From UBA4207 sp964352405 (GTDB lineage Bacteria > Bdellovibrionota > Bacteriovoracia > Bacteriovoracales > Bacteriovoracaceae), in the NCBI GenBank assembly GCA_964352405.1, contig CAYGRY010000002.1:24970-88969 (forward strand): 64,000 bases of DNA, given 5' to 3'. The position numbers and the translations under genes were made by a program. Below are positions 8,680-16,040 of the stretch, piece after piece (the first letter of the stretch is position 1; every line of letters begins with the position of its first letter). The notes under the pieces were generated by a model. It worked only from the letters and a program-made list of their open reading frames with translations, was not told the origin of the DNA and did no database searches.

Positions 8680-9205
8680 TATGTTAAGAAAGTTGGTTCT
8701 TTCAGTTATTAGCAGCTGGCTTGCTTTGGTTATCTATACTGACTTTATTGTTGTACCAACAGTCTTCACCACCTTATCGAATAGAGTTGAGGCGGGGGAG
8801 CTTGGTATGAAAGTTTTCTCAGCTCTTGGTGCTTTTGAAGTCGTCGCTTCAATCTTTTTATTCTTTAGTGCCATCATTGTTTTTAAAAAATTTAGAACAA
8901 AACGAGCCGGCTATTTATTTATTTTTGCCACTTGTCTTTGTGGTTTCGCGCTTCTTGGGAAATTTTATATGACTCCCAAAATTACAAAACTGAATTCGTT
9001 GAAATATACATTGAATGAAACCACGCCACAGTACAAAGAGATCGATCAAGAGCATCAGCTCTATCATGGTCTCTATATTAAACTTGATGGTACTAAGATT
9101 CTTTTTTTATTGGCAGGACTTTTTGGATCTCTAAGAAGTAGTCGCTTTGATAACGAAGGACTTTTTGGTTTAAAAAAATCTAGTAATACTGGGAGTAGGG
9201 GATGA
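8669..9205 (+). CDS. Small integral membrane protein, DUF4149/TMEM205-like
   Basis: 178 residues with four hydrophobic segments (about 8-32, 50-70, 80-98 and 145-158). The pattern FIVVPTVFTTLSNRVEAGELGMKVFSALGAFE, here given by its parts VPTVF, RVEAG and KVFSALG, resembles the DUF4149/TMEM205-like family, in which a PxxF motif in helix 1 is followed by an A-G pair and a second helix. Function is unknown for that family. It overlaps tatC by 11 bases and hldD by 4, so it is translated from the same message. Family match is by eye only. Confidence 0.55.
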   Translation: MKVSMLRKLVLSVISSWLALVIYTDFIVVPTVFTTLSNRVEAGELGMKVFSALGAFEVVASIFLFFSAIIVFKKFRTKRAGYLFIFATCLCGFALLGKFYMTPKITKLNSLKYTLNETTPQYKEIDQEHQLYHGLYIKLDGTKILFLLAGLFGSLRSSRFDNEGLFGLKKSSNTGSRG

Positions 9206-10182
9206 TTTTAGTTACTGGCGCTGCAGGATTTATTGGTAGCGTTTTAGCAGAGCAATTAAATCGTCACGGTTTTAACGACCTCATTCTAGTTGATCGACTG
9301 GGCAGTGATGAGCGTTGGAAGAATATCAGAGGCGTTAAGTTTGCTGAGTTCATCCATGCCGATGATTTATTTGAAGCTGGAGTGATTGAAGACCTAAGTG
9401 AAGTTAAAGCTATATTCCATATGGGGGCTTGCTCTTCAACGACAGAAACGAATGTCGATTACTTGATGTCTAATAATGTTGAGTTTTCAAAAGCTCTTTT
9501 TCAATGGGCGACACAAGCTCAGATACCATTTCTCTATGCCAGCTCAGCTGCAACCTATGGCAATGGAGAGCATGGCTATAATGATAATCATGAAGATATC
9601 GATCAATTGCGTCCTCTCAATCCTTATGGTTGGAGTAAGCAAGTTTTTGATCAATGGGTCCTTAAGCAAGAACAATGTCCTGCCCTTTGGTATGGCTTAA
9701 AGTTCTTTAATGTCTTTGGCCCAAATGAATCTCACAAAGAAGAGATGAGATCCCTTGTTAATAAAGCGTTTTATCAGATAAACGAGAATGGAAAAGTAAA
9801 ACTTTTCAAGTCTCATAAAGATGGTTTTAAAGACGGCGAACAGCTTAGAGACTTTATTTATGTCGTTGATGTCGTTAAGGCCATGCTTGAAATGTGGCAA
9901 CTGGGAGAGCAAGGTAAAAATGGCATTTACAATATGGGGACAGGTATAGAAAGGTCATTTAAAGATCTCGTTTTGGCGACATTTAAGGCCATGGGTAAAG
10001 AGTCTTCAATAGAATATATTGATATGCCCATTTCTATACGTCATCAATATCAGTATTTTACTAAAGCTAATATGGCTAAGTTCAAGGAATTACTGCCTTC
10101 CTTTAAGTTTACGTCTTTAGAGGATGCGGTTTCAGATTATATTCTAAGCTACCTCAATAAAGGCACTAGCTATTCCGATTAA
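9202..10182 (+). CDS. hldD: ADP-L-glycero-D-manno-heptose 6-epimerase
   Basis: Last step in making ADP-L-glycero-D-manno-heptose for the inner core of lipopolysaccharide; cytoplasmic, NADP-dependent. Extended short-chain dehydrogenase fold: TGAAGFIG at residues 5-12, SSAATYG (Ser114/115) and YxxxK at Tyr142-Lys146 (NPYGWSK). GACSSTTETN and LRDFIYVVDVVKAM are diagnostic of HldD among sugar epimerases. Length of 326 is close to the usual 310-330. It overlaps the preceding gene by 4 bases. Its presence argues for a heptose-containing LPS. Confidence 0.93.
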   Translation: MILVTGAAGFIGSVLAEQLNRHGFNDLILVDRLGSDERWKNIRGVKFAEFIHADDLFEAGVIEDLSEVKAIFHMGACSSTTETNVDYLMSNNVEFSKALFQWATQAQIPFLYASSAATYGNGEHGYNDNHEDIDQLRPLNPYGWSKQVFDQWVLKQEQCPALWYGLKFFNVFGPNESHKEEMRSLVNKAFYQINENGKVKLFKSHKDGFKDGEQLRDFIYVVDVVKAMLEMWQLGEQGKNGIYNMGTGIERSFKDLVLATFKAMGKESSIEYIDMPISIRHQYQYFTKANMAKFKELLPSFKFTSLEDAVSDYILSYLNKGTSYSD

Positions 10183-10199
10183 GTTTGGCAGGAGAGTAT

Positions 10200-11147
10200 A
10201 TGCCAAAAAATTTCACCCACTTAGGTTCACGCTGGATTAAGGCACCGCTTACGATGCTTCTTGAATTTAGTGACCATTTTCATTACCCAATATGTTTAGT
10301 TCTTAATAACGAAAAGAAAGTCATTATCGACTATGACAAAGAATCTGTAAGACCAAGACTTGAAAGTTTTGGTTTTAAAAATGTTACTCATGTCTATCTT
10401 CGTGAAGCAGATTTAGTTTCTTTTATGACTGAAATTAAACAATCTCTAAGCACCAAAAAGAGCAATGAAGAGTCTCCCGTTGAATCTGTCGTTTTAACAT
10501 TAAGTGGTTGTTTTGATCTTATTAAAAATAGTTTCCAGAGTCTGGGCTTATCTAAATCAAATATTGAATTAGCTATTGAAGTTAATATTCGCTCGATAAA
10601 GCTTATTAATGATTCTTCTAATCTTTTTACGTTGTTAAAGAAAATGGAAGGTGAATTAAACTCGCATTTTGTGAGAGCCATTTTATCATCTTCAATGTCG
10701 ACATGTTTAGTCGATGCTTATTCTTGGGGCAGTCAAAGTATTAAAGAAAAAGTTTCGCTCGGCTGCATGCTTAAGCAGCTTAATTGGACTGAAGAACATT
10801 TCAAAATCTATGACGAAGGAAAAGAGCTACATAAGTTAAAAAAGTTGCCACTTGAAATGGGTCAATTACTTCGAGAGACTGGAAACTTCTCTAAAGAAGT
10901 CATCGAAATTGTAGAACAATCATTTGAGACACCAGACTCTAAAGGATTTCCAAGAGGAATTGGCCCGGCCAATATCGGTCGACTTCCGGCCCTATCGATT
11001 GTCAGTCATTCGTTAGTCAGAAAACTCTCTTTCTATGAATTCGACTATAAAAAGAAAGACACGATTCTAACTGAACTCAAAGATCAATATAATGAAGGTC
11101 AGTTCTTACAAATTATGGAAGGAGTGAGTCGCATGATTGCGGCTTGA
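10200..11147 (+). CDS. HD-GYP-related protein with degenerate catalytic residues
   Basis: 315 residues from ATG 10200, which has an AGGAG site 5 bases upstream; the in-frame TTG at 10185 is less likely. The C-terminal half follows the HD-GYP phosphodiesterase layout: PLEMGQLLRETG, then EIVEQSFETPDSKGFPRGIG (positions of HHE..DG.GYPRG), then IGRLPALSIVSHSLV (position of ARI..V.D). The HD pair is gone (region around GCMLKQLNW), HHE has become QSFE and GYP is GFP, so cyclic-di-GMP hydrolysis is unlikely. The N-terminal 100 residues contain a YLREADLVSF segment that resembles YLAHAERDSL in the gene at 48007-49035. It is directly coupled to the FliG-like gene (stop and start share one base). A binding or scaffold role is inference. 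Confidence 0.6.
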   Translation: MPKNFTHLGSRWIKAPLTMLLEFSDHFHYPICLVLNNEKKVIIDYDKESVRPRLESFGFKNVTHVYLREADLVSFMTEIKQSLSTKKSNEESPVESVVLTLSGCFDLIKNSFQSLGLSKSNIELAIEVNIRSIKLINDSSNLFTLLKKMEGELNSHFVRAILSSSMSTCLVDAYSWGSQSIKEKVSLGCMLKQLNWTEEHFKIYDEGKELHKLKKLPLEMGQLLRETGNFSKEVIEIVEQSFETPDSKGFPRGIGPANIGRLPALSIVSHSLVRKLSFYEFDYKKKDTILTELKDQYNEGQFLQIMEGVSRMIAA

Positions 11148-11581
11148 TGGTTATGGCAAAGTTTGATGGTGGAGTAGAAGCAGCAGCAAAAATGTTAGCA
11201 GGATTAAACCCCAGTGACCGCGCTCGCGTCCTGGGCGAGATTAAACAGCGTGATCCTGCCATGGCCGAGGCTATTAAAGAGTCCATGGTCACCTTTGAAG
11301 ACTTAATTCATATTAGTGTAAAGCAGTTACAAGAGCTGCTTAGAGTTATAAAAATCAAAGATCTAGCTATGGGACTTAGAGTTGCGACCAAAGAGCTACG
11401 TTCTCACTTCTATAACACTTTACCTAAAAGTATGTGCCAAGAGATAGACGAAGTCTTACTTGGTCCAGTGCAGCCGCTTGAGCGCGTCCTTGAGGCCCAA
11501 GAGGCCGTCATGAGCATCGTGAGAGATAAAGTTGATAAAGGCGAAATTTTTCTGTCATCTGCCGATGAACCTATGGTTTAG
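11147..11581 (+). CDS. Stand-alone FliG C-terminal-like domain protein
   Basis: 144 residues resembling the middle and C-terminal part of the flagellar switch protein FliG. Residues 10-40 (KMLAGLNPSDRARVLGEI) match the ARM-like helices; VTFEDLIHISVKQLQELLRV, KDLAMGLRVATKELRSHF and DEVLLGPVQPLERVLEAQEA follow the FliG-C order (FEDL, DLA..LK.A.EEL, LGPV...DVE.AQ). A full FliG is about 330 residues, so this is a single-domain paralogue outside a flagellar operon. ATG at 11147 overlaps the upstream stop in TGATG; an in-frame TTG at 11144 and ATG at 11153 are alternatives. Coupled to the HD-GYP-like gene, which suggests a motor-linked role. Confidence 0.75.
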   Translation: MVMAKFDGGVEAAAKMLAGLNPSDRARVLGEIKQRDPAMAEAIKESMVTFEDLIHISVKQLQELLRVIKIKDLAMGLRVATKELRSHFYNTLPKSMCQEIDEVLLGPVQPLERVLEAQEAVMSIVRDKVDKGEIFLSSADEPMV

Positions 11582-11605
11582 AATTGCATAGTTTTAAGTT
11601 ATCCT

Positions 11606-11620
11606 ATCTAAAAATTAGAT
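11606..11620. repeat. Short inverted repeat ATCTAA-AAA-TTAGAT
   Basis: Perfect 6-base arms with a 3-base centre, 58 bases before the start of the small secreted protein at 11678. The 12-mer TAAAAATTAGAT in it recurs at 12041-12052, upstream of the next small secreted gene. It may be an operator, or simply AT-rich promoter sequence. Confidence 0.3.
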
Positions 11621-11677
11621 TGGCATGATGTTGAATCCCTATTGGTCACGACATTCGATTGGGCGTACAAAGCGTTC

Positions 11678-12043
11678 ATGAAAACACTTATCCTTATTTT
11701 TGTCCTTTTAATTTCTGCCAGCAGCTTCGCTAACTGTTCTTCTGCACTTACGAACCAATACACTCAAGACTCAGTTGCCTTCCAACTCAGCGAAGATGAA
11801 GTGAACTATGAGATTCCAAGAGGCACGGCCGATTTTGCCATACAAGCCGTTTCTTCTTTGCAGCAAAAACTAGGCTGCCAACTTGAAAAAGGGAATGATC
11901 AGTTTGCTAATGCAAATTGTCAGGAAGTTGTTCCAGGTATCTCTTTATCAAAAGTTTGCTACGTCGAAGGTCGTTCTGGTTACTTTTTAGTCTCTGTTGA
12001 TATGTTAGAGAACATTAATATCGTTTTTAATCGCTTTGATTAA
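11678..12043 (+). CDS. Small secreted hypothetical protein
   Basis: 121 residues from ATG 11678, chosen because it starts a clean signal peptide (MKTLILIFVLLISASSFA, cleavage before NCSS); the in-frame TTG at 11642 would bury it. The mature protein is about 100 residues with four cysteines (NCSS, LGCQL, ANCQE, KVCYV), probably two disulfides in the periplasm. No family is recognised. The promoter region holds a 15-base inverted repeat. The next gene is also a small secreted protein but shows no convincing similarity. Confidence 0.6.
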   Translation: MKTLILIFVLLISASSFANCSSALTNQYTQDSVAFQLSEDEVNYEIPRGTADFAIQAVSSLQQKLGCQLEKGNDQFANANCQEVVPGISLSKVCYVEGRSGYFLVSVDMLENINIVFNRFD

Positions 12044-12128
12044 AAATTAGATAGGCTCCATACCATCTAGATATTTAACGAAGTCCGACCGCTAAGGTAC
12101 ACAATAGTCACATCGAACAGGGTCCGAA

Positions 12129-12572
12129 ATGAAAAACTGCCTTTCCATCATATTTGTAATGAATCTTCTGATGATTGCCCCAGCGCAAGCCTCAGAAAGA
12201 GGTTTGGCGTCTAAGTCTCGGGCCCTTTTCGAAGTTATCTCAGCAATTGAAGCTGCGCGCTATGATTTGCCAGTGTCTTATGAAGTTCGTGAAAGTGAAC
12301 TTCCTTTAAAGCCAGAAAACTGTAAAGAAGTGGATGCTGTTGACGTTGTTGTAGCGTTTGAAGATATGGTTTCAGGTTTTCAAGAAGTATTCCCTGATGA
12401 TGAGCTGCCTTATGAACAAGCCATTTCAGACTTCTCGAATCTTGTCGGAAGTAATGTTTATGTGCGCTGTGAAGCTTCAAGCTCTGATATGCGCGATAAT
12501 ATGAAGGTTATCAGCTTTAAATCAGTTAGTAGTTCTTTCAAGGTTTCATTTCTCCACCACCAATACAAATAA
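12129..12572 (+). CDS. Small secreted hypothetical protein
   Basis: 147 residues with a signal peptide (residues 1-21, MKNCLSIIFVMNLLMIAPAQA, cleavage before SERG). The mature part is acidic, with two cysteines (PENCKEV and VRCEASS) that could pair. No family recognised. It stands alone, 85 bases after the preceding small secreted gene and 239 bases before the zinc-finger gene. Confidence 0.6.
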   Translation: MKNCLSIIFVMNLLMIAPAQASERGLASKSRALFEVISAIEAARYDLPVSYEVRESELPLKPENCKEVDAVDVVVAFEDMVSGFQEVFPDDELPYEQAISDFSNLVGSNVYVRCEASSSDMRDNMKVISFKSVSSSFKVSFLHHQYK

Positions 12573-12664
12573 TCTTTCTAGAATTTGGGGACAATTTGTC
12601 CAACAGGGGTCATTGTGCTGACTCCTATTCATCTGTAACTCCTTAATATTTCGAAATTAAATCT

Positions 12665-12680
12665 TGGCACGATTCTCGCT
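12665..12680 (+). promoter_or_regulatory. Possible sigma-54 (RpoN) promoter
   Basis: TGGCACGATTCTCGCT shows the -24 element TGGCACG and a -12 GC with the obligatory GG-N10-GC spacing (GG at 12666-12667, GC at 12678-12679). The only departure from the consensus is TCGC for TTGC. It lies 132 bases upstream of the DksA-like gene. This would make that gene depend on RpoN and an enhancer-binding activator; no activator gene is in the window. Confidence 0.45.
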
Positions 12681-12811
12681 TATGTATAGTCATCGGATGC
12701 TTCCACGGATTTGGAGGCACAGACATGAAGTCTACGAGACTTTTAAGGATGAGAGTCAGCGATCACCGAAAAAATAATAAAAGGGCAGGAGCCCGAGTTT
12801 TTGGAGGAATC

Positions 12812-13258
12812 ATGGAAAAGAATCAATTAGAAAATTTCAAGTCACTTTTTGTTGAAATTAAGAATCACCACGCTACAAATGCAATCGAGCTAGGAGCAGA
12901 GACAATCTGGTCAAGCAAAGGTGGAGATGACATTGATCTTGCTAGCCGTGAACGTGATCGTGAATTGTTATTAAAATTACAAGGGCGTAATCGCTTCTAT
13001 ATGAAGAAAGTCGATGAAGCTCTTTTTAGAATAGAAAATGGAACCTTTGGAGAGTGTTTTGAGTGTGGTTGCGATATCGAAGCAACAAGACTTGAAGCAA
13101 GACCAACAGCAACTCATTGTATTGGCTGTAAAGAGGCTCAAGAAAGAGAAGAAGGACATATCCCTTACAGCAAGAGATCTCATACTCACGGGCTTGAGAT
13201 TGTGAATAATAATGTTGTGAGCTTCCCAAATAAATCAGATAACGCTCAAGCGATGTAG
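12812..13258 (+). CDS. DksA/TraR-family zinc-finger protein
   Basis: 148 residues from ATG 12812, which follows a strong GGAGGA site; the longer frame from 12725 has none. The C-terminal four-Cys zinc finger is intact: CFEC (Cys82, Cys85) and CIGC (Cys103, Cys106), embedded in the DksA signature RIENGTFGECFECG...RLEARPTATHCIGC (given in parts). The helical N-terminal region contains SRERDRELLLKL. DksA-type proteins bind the RNA polymerase secondary channel and, with ppGpp, alter initiation. DksA proper has an Asp-x-x-Asp-Ala tip in its coiled coil; here the region reads DDIDLAS, so it may be DksA or a paralogue. A perfect-stem terminator follows. Confidence 0.85.
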   Translation: MEKNQLENFKSLFVEIKNHHATNAIELGAETIWSSKGGDDIDLASRERDRELLLKLQGRNRFYMKKVDEALFRIENGTFGECFECGCDIEATRLEARPTATHCIGCKEAQEREEGHIPYSKRSHTHGLEIVNNNVVSFPNKSDNAQAM

Positions 13259-13288
13259 CAGACTTCTTTCCCCCAAACAAAGAAGGCT

Positions 13289-13333
13289 CCCATGACAAAA
13301 TGTGCGAATTTTGTCATGGGTTTTATGCTTTTT
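13289..13333 (+). terminator. Rho-independent terminator after the DksA-like gene
   Basis: A perfect 13-base stem (CCCATGACAAAAT at 13289-13301, ATTTTGTCATGGG at 13308-13320) closes a GTGCGA loop and is followed by TTTTATGCTTTTT. It lies between the convergent DksA-like and htpG genes and overlaps the htpG stop codon. Confidence 0.85.
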
Positions 13334-15203
13334 AGAGAGCTAAGTTAGTCAATTCTGAAATAAGCGTTTGAGATCTTGTAACAAAAAGATCGCGCTGATC
13401 GTTTTTTAAACCTTCAGAAGAAATAGAAGCTAGATCTTCAACGTGTCTGCAGATCTTTTCAACCAGATCATTCTTATCTCCACGCTCATGAAGTTTTAGA
13501 GCATTTTGAATTAATGGATTGGATGGATTAATCACCAGTGTCTTCTTAAGTGGGAAAGCGCTGTCATTACCCATACTTTGTGCCATCTTTTGAAAGCGCT
13601 TCATTTGCTCATCAACCTTAAACCATGCAGGGGAAACCTGTGACTTAAGTTTTTGAATTTCTACTTCCTGCTTATCTTTTTCGTCAGTATTAGCGTTTAG
13701 AACTTTCTCAAAGATTTCTTTGACTTTGATGTCTTCTGGACCTGTGGCCTCGCTACCTAGTAGGTCGGCGACGACTGAATCACTTGCCACGAATTGGTAA
13801 GAATCATCGCCTTGTTTTTTCATTTCAACATGTTGAGTGAAGTGAGGGTCAATATGATCATCAGTTTCAATCGTCTGAATGCCTTGTTCTAGAAGCTGAG
13901 ATCTTAAAGAACGATCGCCTTTTTCTTTTTCAAAATAGACGATCTGATCACCCATTTTTTCTTTCATGTTGGCTGGTATATTTTCGCGGTACTCATTCAA
14001 TGTATTAAGTTTGCCTTCAGAATTTTTGAAAACAACCATTGATCTCATGGCCTCATCAAATTTAGGATCTGAAATACATCCGTATTTAATAAACATGCCG
14101 ATATCGCCCCAGATGGACTCATACTTTTCACGTTCATTTTTAAAGAGTTTCTTTAGTGCTTCCGCCACTTTCTTTGTGACGTAGTTACTAATACGAGTGA
14201 TGTTTGGATCACCTTGAAGAGATGACCTTGAAACGTTAAGGGGAATATCACTTGAGTCAATAGCACCTTTTAATAGTGATAAGAAATCAGGAATAACATT
14301 CTTAACATCGTCAGAAACAAAGACTTGTTTGGCGTACAATCTGATATTGCGCTCATTCATTGGGCGCATTGGATTAAGTTTTGGGAAGTAGAGAATACCT
14401 TCAAGAGTGAACGGGTGATCGACTTTTAAATGAATCCAAAATAACGGAGCTTGATCCATTGGAAACATATTTTTGTAAAAGTTTAAATAATCTTCGTCTT
14501 TAAGTTCACTTGGATCACGACGCCAAAGTGGTTTTGTTTCATTAATAAGCGTCGGCTCATCATCATTTTTTTCATTCACTTCGCTAACAGATATTGGATA
14601 AGGCATAAAATCACAAAACTTTCGTAGGGTTTCATTGACTTTGTATTTACCTAGAAAATCTTGGGAGTCTTCAGCTAAATGAAGAGTAATTGATGTTCCA
14701 ATTTCGGACTTATGAGATTCGCTGAAAGTGTATGTTGGATCACCTAAACAAGTCCACTTCGTTGGCTTCGCCCCATCTTTCATAGAAAGTGTTTCAACTT
14801 CTACTTTTGTTGAAACCATAAAGGCCGAATAAAAACCAAGACCAAATTTACCAATAATATCTTTTCCTGAATCGGCACCTTGATCTTTCATGTTCTTAAC
14901 GAATTCTTCCGCTCCTGAAAAAGCCAGCTGTGCTAAGTATTTTTCAACTTCAGCTTCATCCATGCCTAGACCATTATCAGTTATGGTTAATGTTTTAGCT
15001 TTTGGATCAACGGTGACCTTAATTGCACCTTCAGGCATTTCTTTATTATCAAGTCTAGCGTGAGTCGATCTTTTGGTAATGGCGTCAGTAGCATTGGCGA
15101 CAAGTTCTCTTAAAAAAATGTCGTGTTCCGAGTACAGCCATTTTTTAATGATGGGAAAAATATCTGCTGTTTGAACTGAAATATTGCCTGTACGTTCGCT
15201 CAT
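13332..15203 (-). CDS. htpG: Molecular chaperone HtpG (Hsp90)
   Basis: Cytoplasmic ATP-dependent Hsp90 chaperone, 623 residues, normal for bacteria. The GHKL ATPase motifs are in the N-terminal domain: LRELVANATDA, TDNGLGMDEAE and GKFGLGFYSAF. The middle domain carries PLWRRDPSELKDEDY and IRLYAKQVFVSDD, followed by the catalytic-loop Arg region NVSRSSLQGD. An AAGGAG site precedes the ATG, and a textbook sigma-32-type promoter lies 34 bases further upstream, so heat-shock induction is likely. Confidence 0.98.
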   Translation of the reverse strand: MSERTGNISVQTADIFPIIKKWLYSEHDIFLRELVANATDAITKRSTHARLDNKEMPEGAIKVTVDPKAKTLTITDNGLGMDEAEVEKYLAQLAFSGAEEFVKNMKDQGADSGKDIIGKFGLGFYSAFMVSTKVEVETLSMKDGAKPTKWTCLGDPTYTFSESHKSEIGTSITLHLAEDSQDFLGKYKVNETLRKFCDFMPYPISVSEVNEKNDDEPTLINETKPLWRRDPSELKDEDYLNFYKNMFPMDQAPLFWIHLKVDHPFTLEGILYFPKLNPMRPMNERNIRLYAKQVFVSDDVKNVIPDFLSLLKGAIDSSDIPLNVSRSSLQGDPNITRISNYVTKKVAEALKKLFKNEREKYESIWGDIGMFIKYGCISDPKFDEAMRSMVVFKNSEGKLNTLNEYRENIPANMKEKMGDQIVYFEKEKGDRSLRSQLLEQGIQTIETDDHIDPHFTQHVEMKKQGDDSYQFVASDSVVADLLGSEATGPEDIKVKEIFEKVLNANTDEKDKQEVEIQKLKSQVSPAWFKVDEQMKRFQKMAQSMGNDSAFPLKKTLVINPSNPLIQNALKLHERGDKNDLVEKICRHVEDLASISSEGLKNDQRDLFVTRSQTLISELTNLAL

Positions 15204-15236
15204 TGAAAAACTCCTTTAAGATGCGGTGCTCCTATA

Positions 15237-15264
15237 AGATGGGCGCGAAAAGGCCAGTGTCAAG
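15237..15264 (-). promoter_or_regulatory. Sigma-32-type heat-shock promoter of htpG
   Basis: Read on the minus strand: CTTGACA (15264-15258), a 14-base spacer, then CCCATCT (15243-15237). The heat-shock consensus is CTTGAAA, 11-16 bases, CCCATNT, so only one base differs. It stands directly upstream of htpG, a classical heat-shock gene. Confidence 0.75.
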
Positions 15265-15292
15265 GTTACAAAATTAAGTTAAGGTGGCTTCT

Positions 15293-15814
15293 ATGAGTAA
15301 TCGTCCACAAGATATTGTCGTCATCACCACTGGTGGCACCATTGAAAAAACCTATGATGAATCCGATGGTTCGTTGGCCAATCGCGAGTCCGTTATTAAG
15401 GCCCGCATCATGTCGCGCCTGCGTTTACCCTATACAGGACTTCAGGTTTTTTCAGTCATGAGTAAAGATTCTCTTTTTATGAATGATGATGATCGCTCGC
15501 TTTTGATTCAATTTATTAGGGCACAGCTAGAAAAAAATATTCCTATCGTCATTCTTCATGGCACAGATACGATGGCCGTTTCAGCTGAACGCTGTTTTCA
15601 AGATATCAAGGATCCAAAAGTGCCCATCGTTTTTACGGGAGCGATGAAGCCACTTGGTTTTGAAGATTCTGATGCACTTCAAAATGTGACCGAAGCACTT
15701 TTGGCCAGTAAGCTCGTTTCTCCAGGGATCTATCTTTCTTTTCACGGCCGAGTCTTTAAAGTTCCTGGTGTGAAGAAAAACAGAGACCGTGGAACTTTTG
15801 AGCAGTTTGAATAG
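15293..15814 (+). CDS. Asparaginase N-terminal-domain protein (short form)
   Basis: 173 residues from ATG 15293, which has an AAGGTGG site; GTG 15284 is an alternative. It matches the N-terminal domain of L-asparaginases: the TTGGTIE loop with the nucleophile Thr16, SKDSLFMNDDD, HGTDTM (Thr91, Asp92) and TGAMKP (Lys119). Full asparaginases have about 330 residues and a second domain that completes the substrate site of the dimer; this one ends at the position of the domain linker. Such short forms exist as stand-alone proteins. Activity on asparagine is not assured. Confidence 0.75.
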   Translation: MSNRPQDIVVITTGGTIEKTYDESDGSLANRESVIKARIMSRLRLPYTGLQVFSVMSKDSLFMNDDDRSLLIQFIRAQLEKNIPIVILHGTDTMAVSAERCFQDIKDPKVPIVFTGAMKPLGFEDSDALQNVTEALLASKLVSPGIYLSFHGRVFKVPGVKKNRDRGTFEQFE

Positions 15815-15950
15815 CTCAAGACTCTAGAATTAAGTTATGGAAATCATATGCCAAAAAGAAATGGCTTATAATTTATAAAATAAATTATATTTACTCGCTC
15901 TTGTTATCTCTAAGTCCTTAATACTACTTAAAAAAGCTGTACCTTCTCAG

Positions 15951-16013
15951 ATTCCTGTCGTGAGGAATATTTTCCCTGCGATAATGAATTAACCTCTGAA
16001 CTTCTAAGAAGTT
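15951..16013 (+). promoter_or_regulatory. Leader with two short hairpins before the Cys-rich lipoprotein gene
   Basis: The 226-base gap 15815-16040 holds an AT-rich block (15866-15892) and two inverted repeats: ATTCCT-GTCGTG-AGGAAT (15951-15968) and AACTTC-TAA-GAAGTT (15999-16013), 28 bases before the ATG. Neither is followed by a T run, so they are not obvious terminators. They could be operators or leader RNA structure. Confidence 0.25.
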
Positions 16014-16040
16014 AGGGATTATGTCCGATAAGGTAGAGGC

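Noticed and set aside
12589..12601. Palindrome GGACAA-T-TTGTCC after the small secreted gene
   Set aside because: No T run, so not a clear terminator; too short and isolated to call as an operator.
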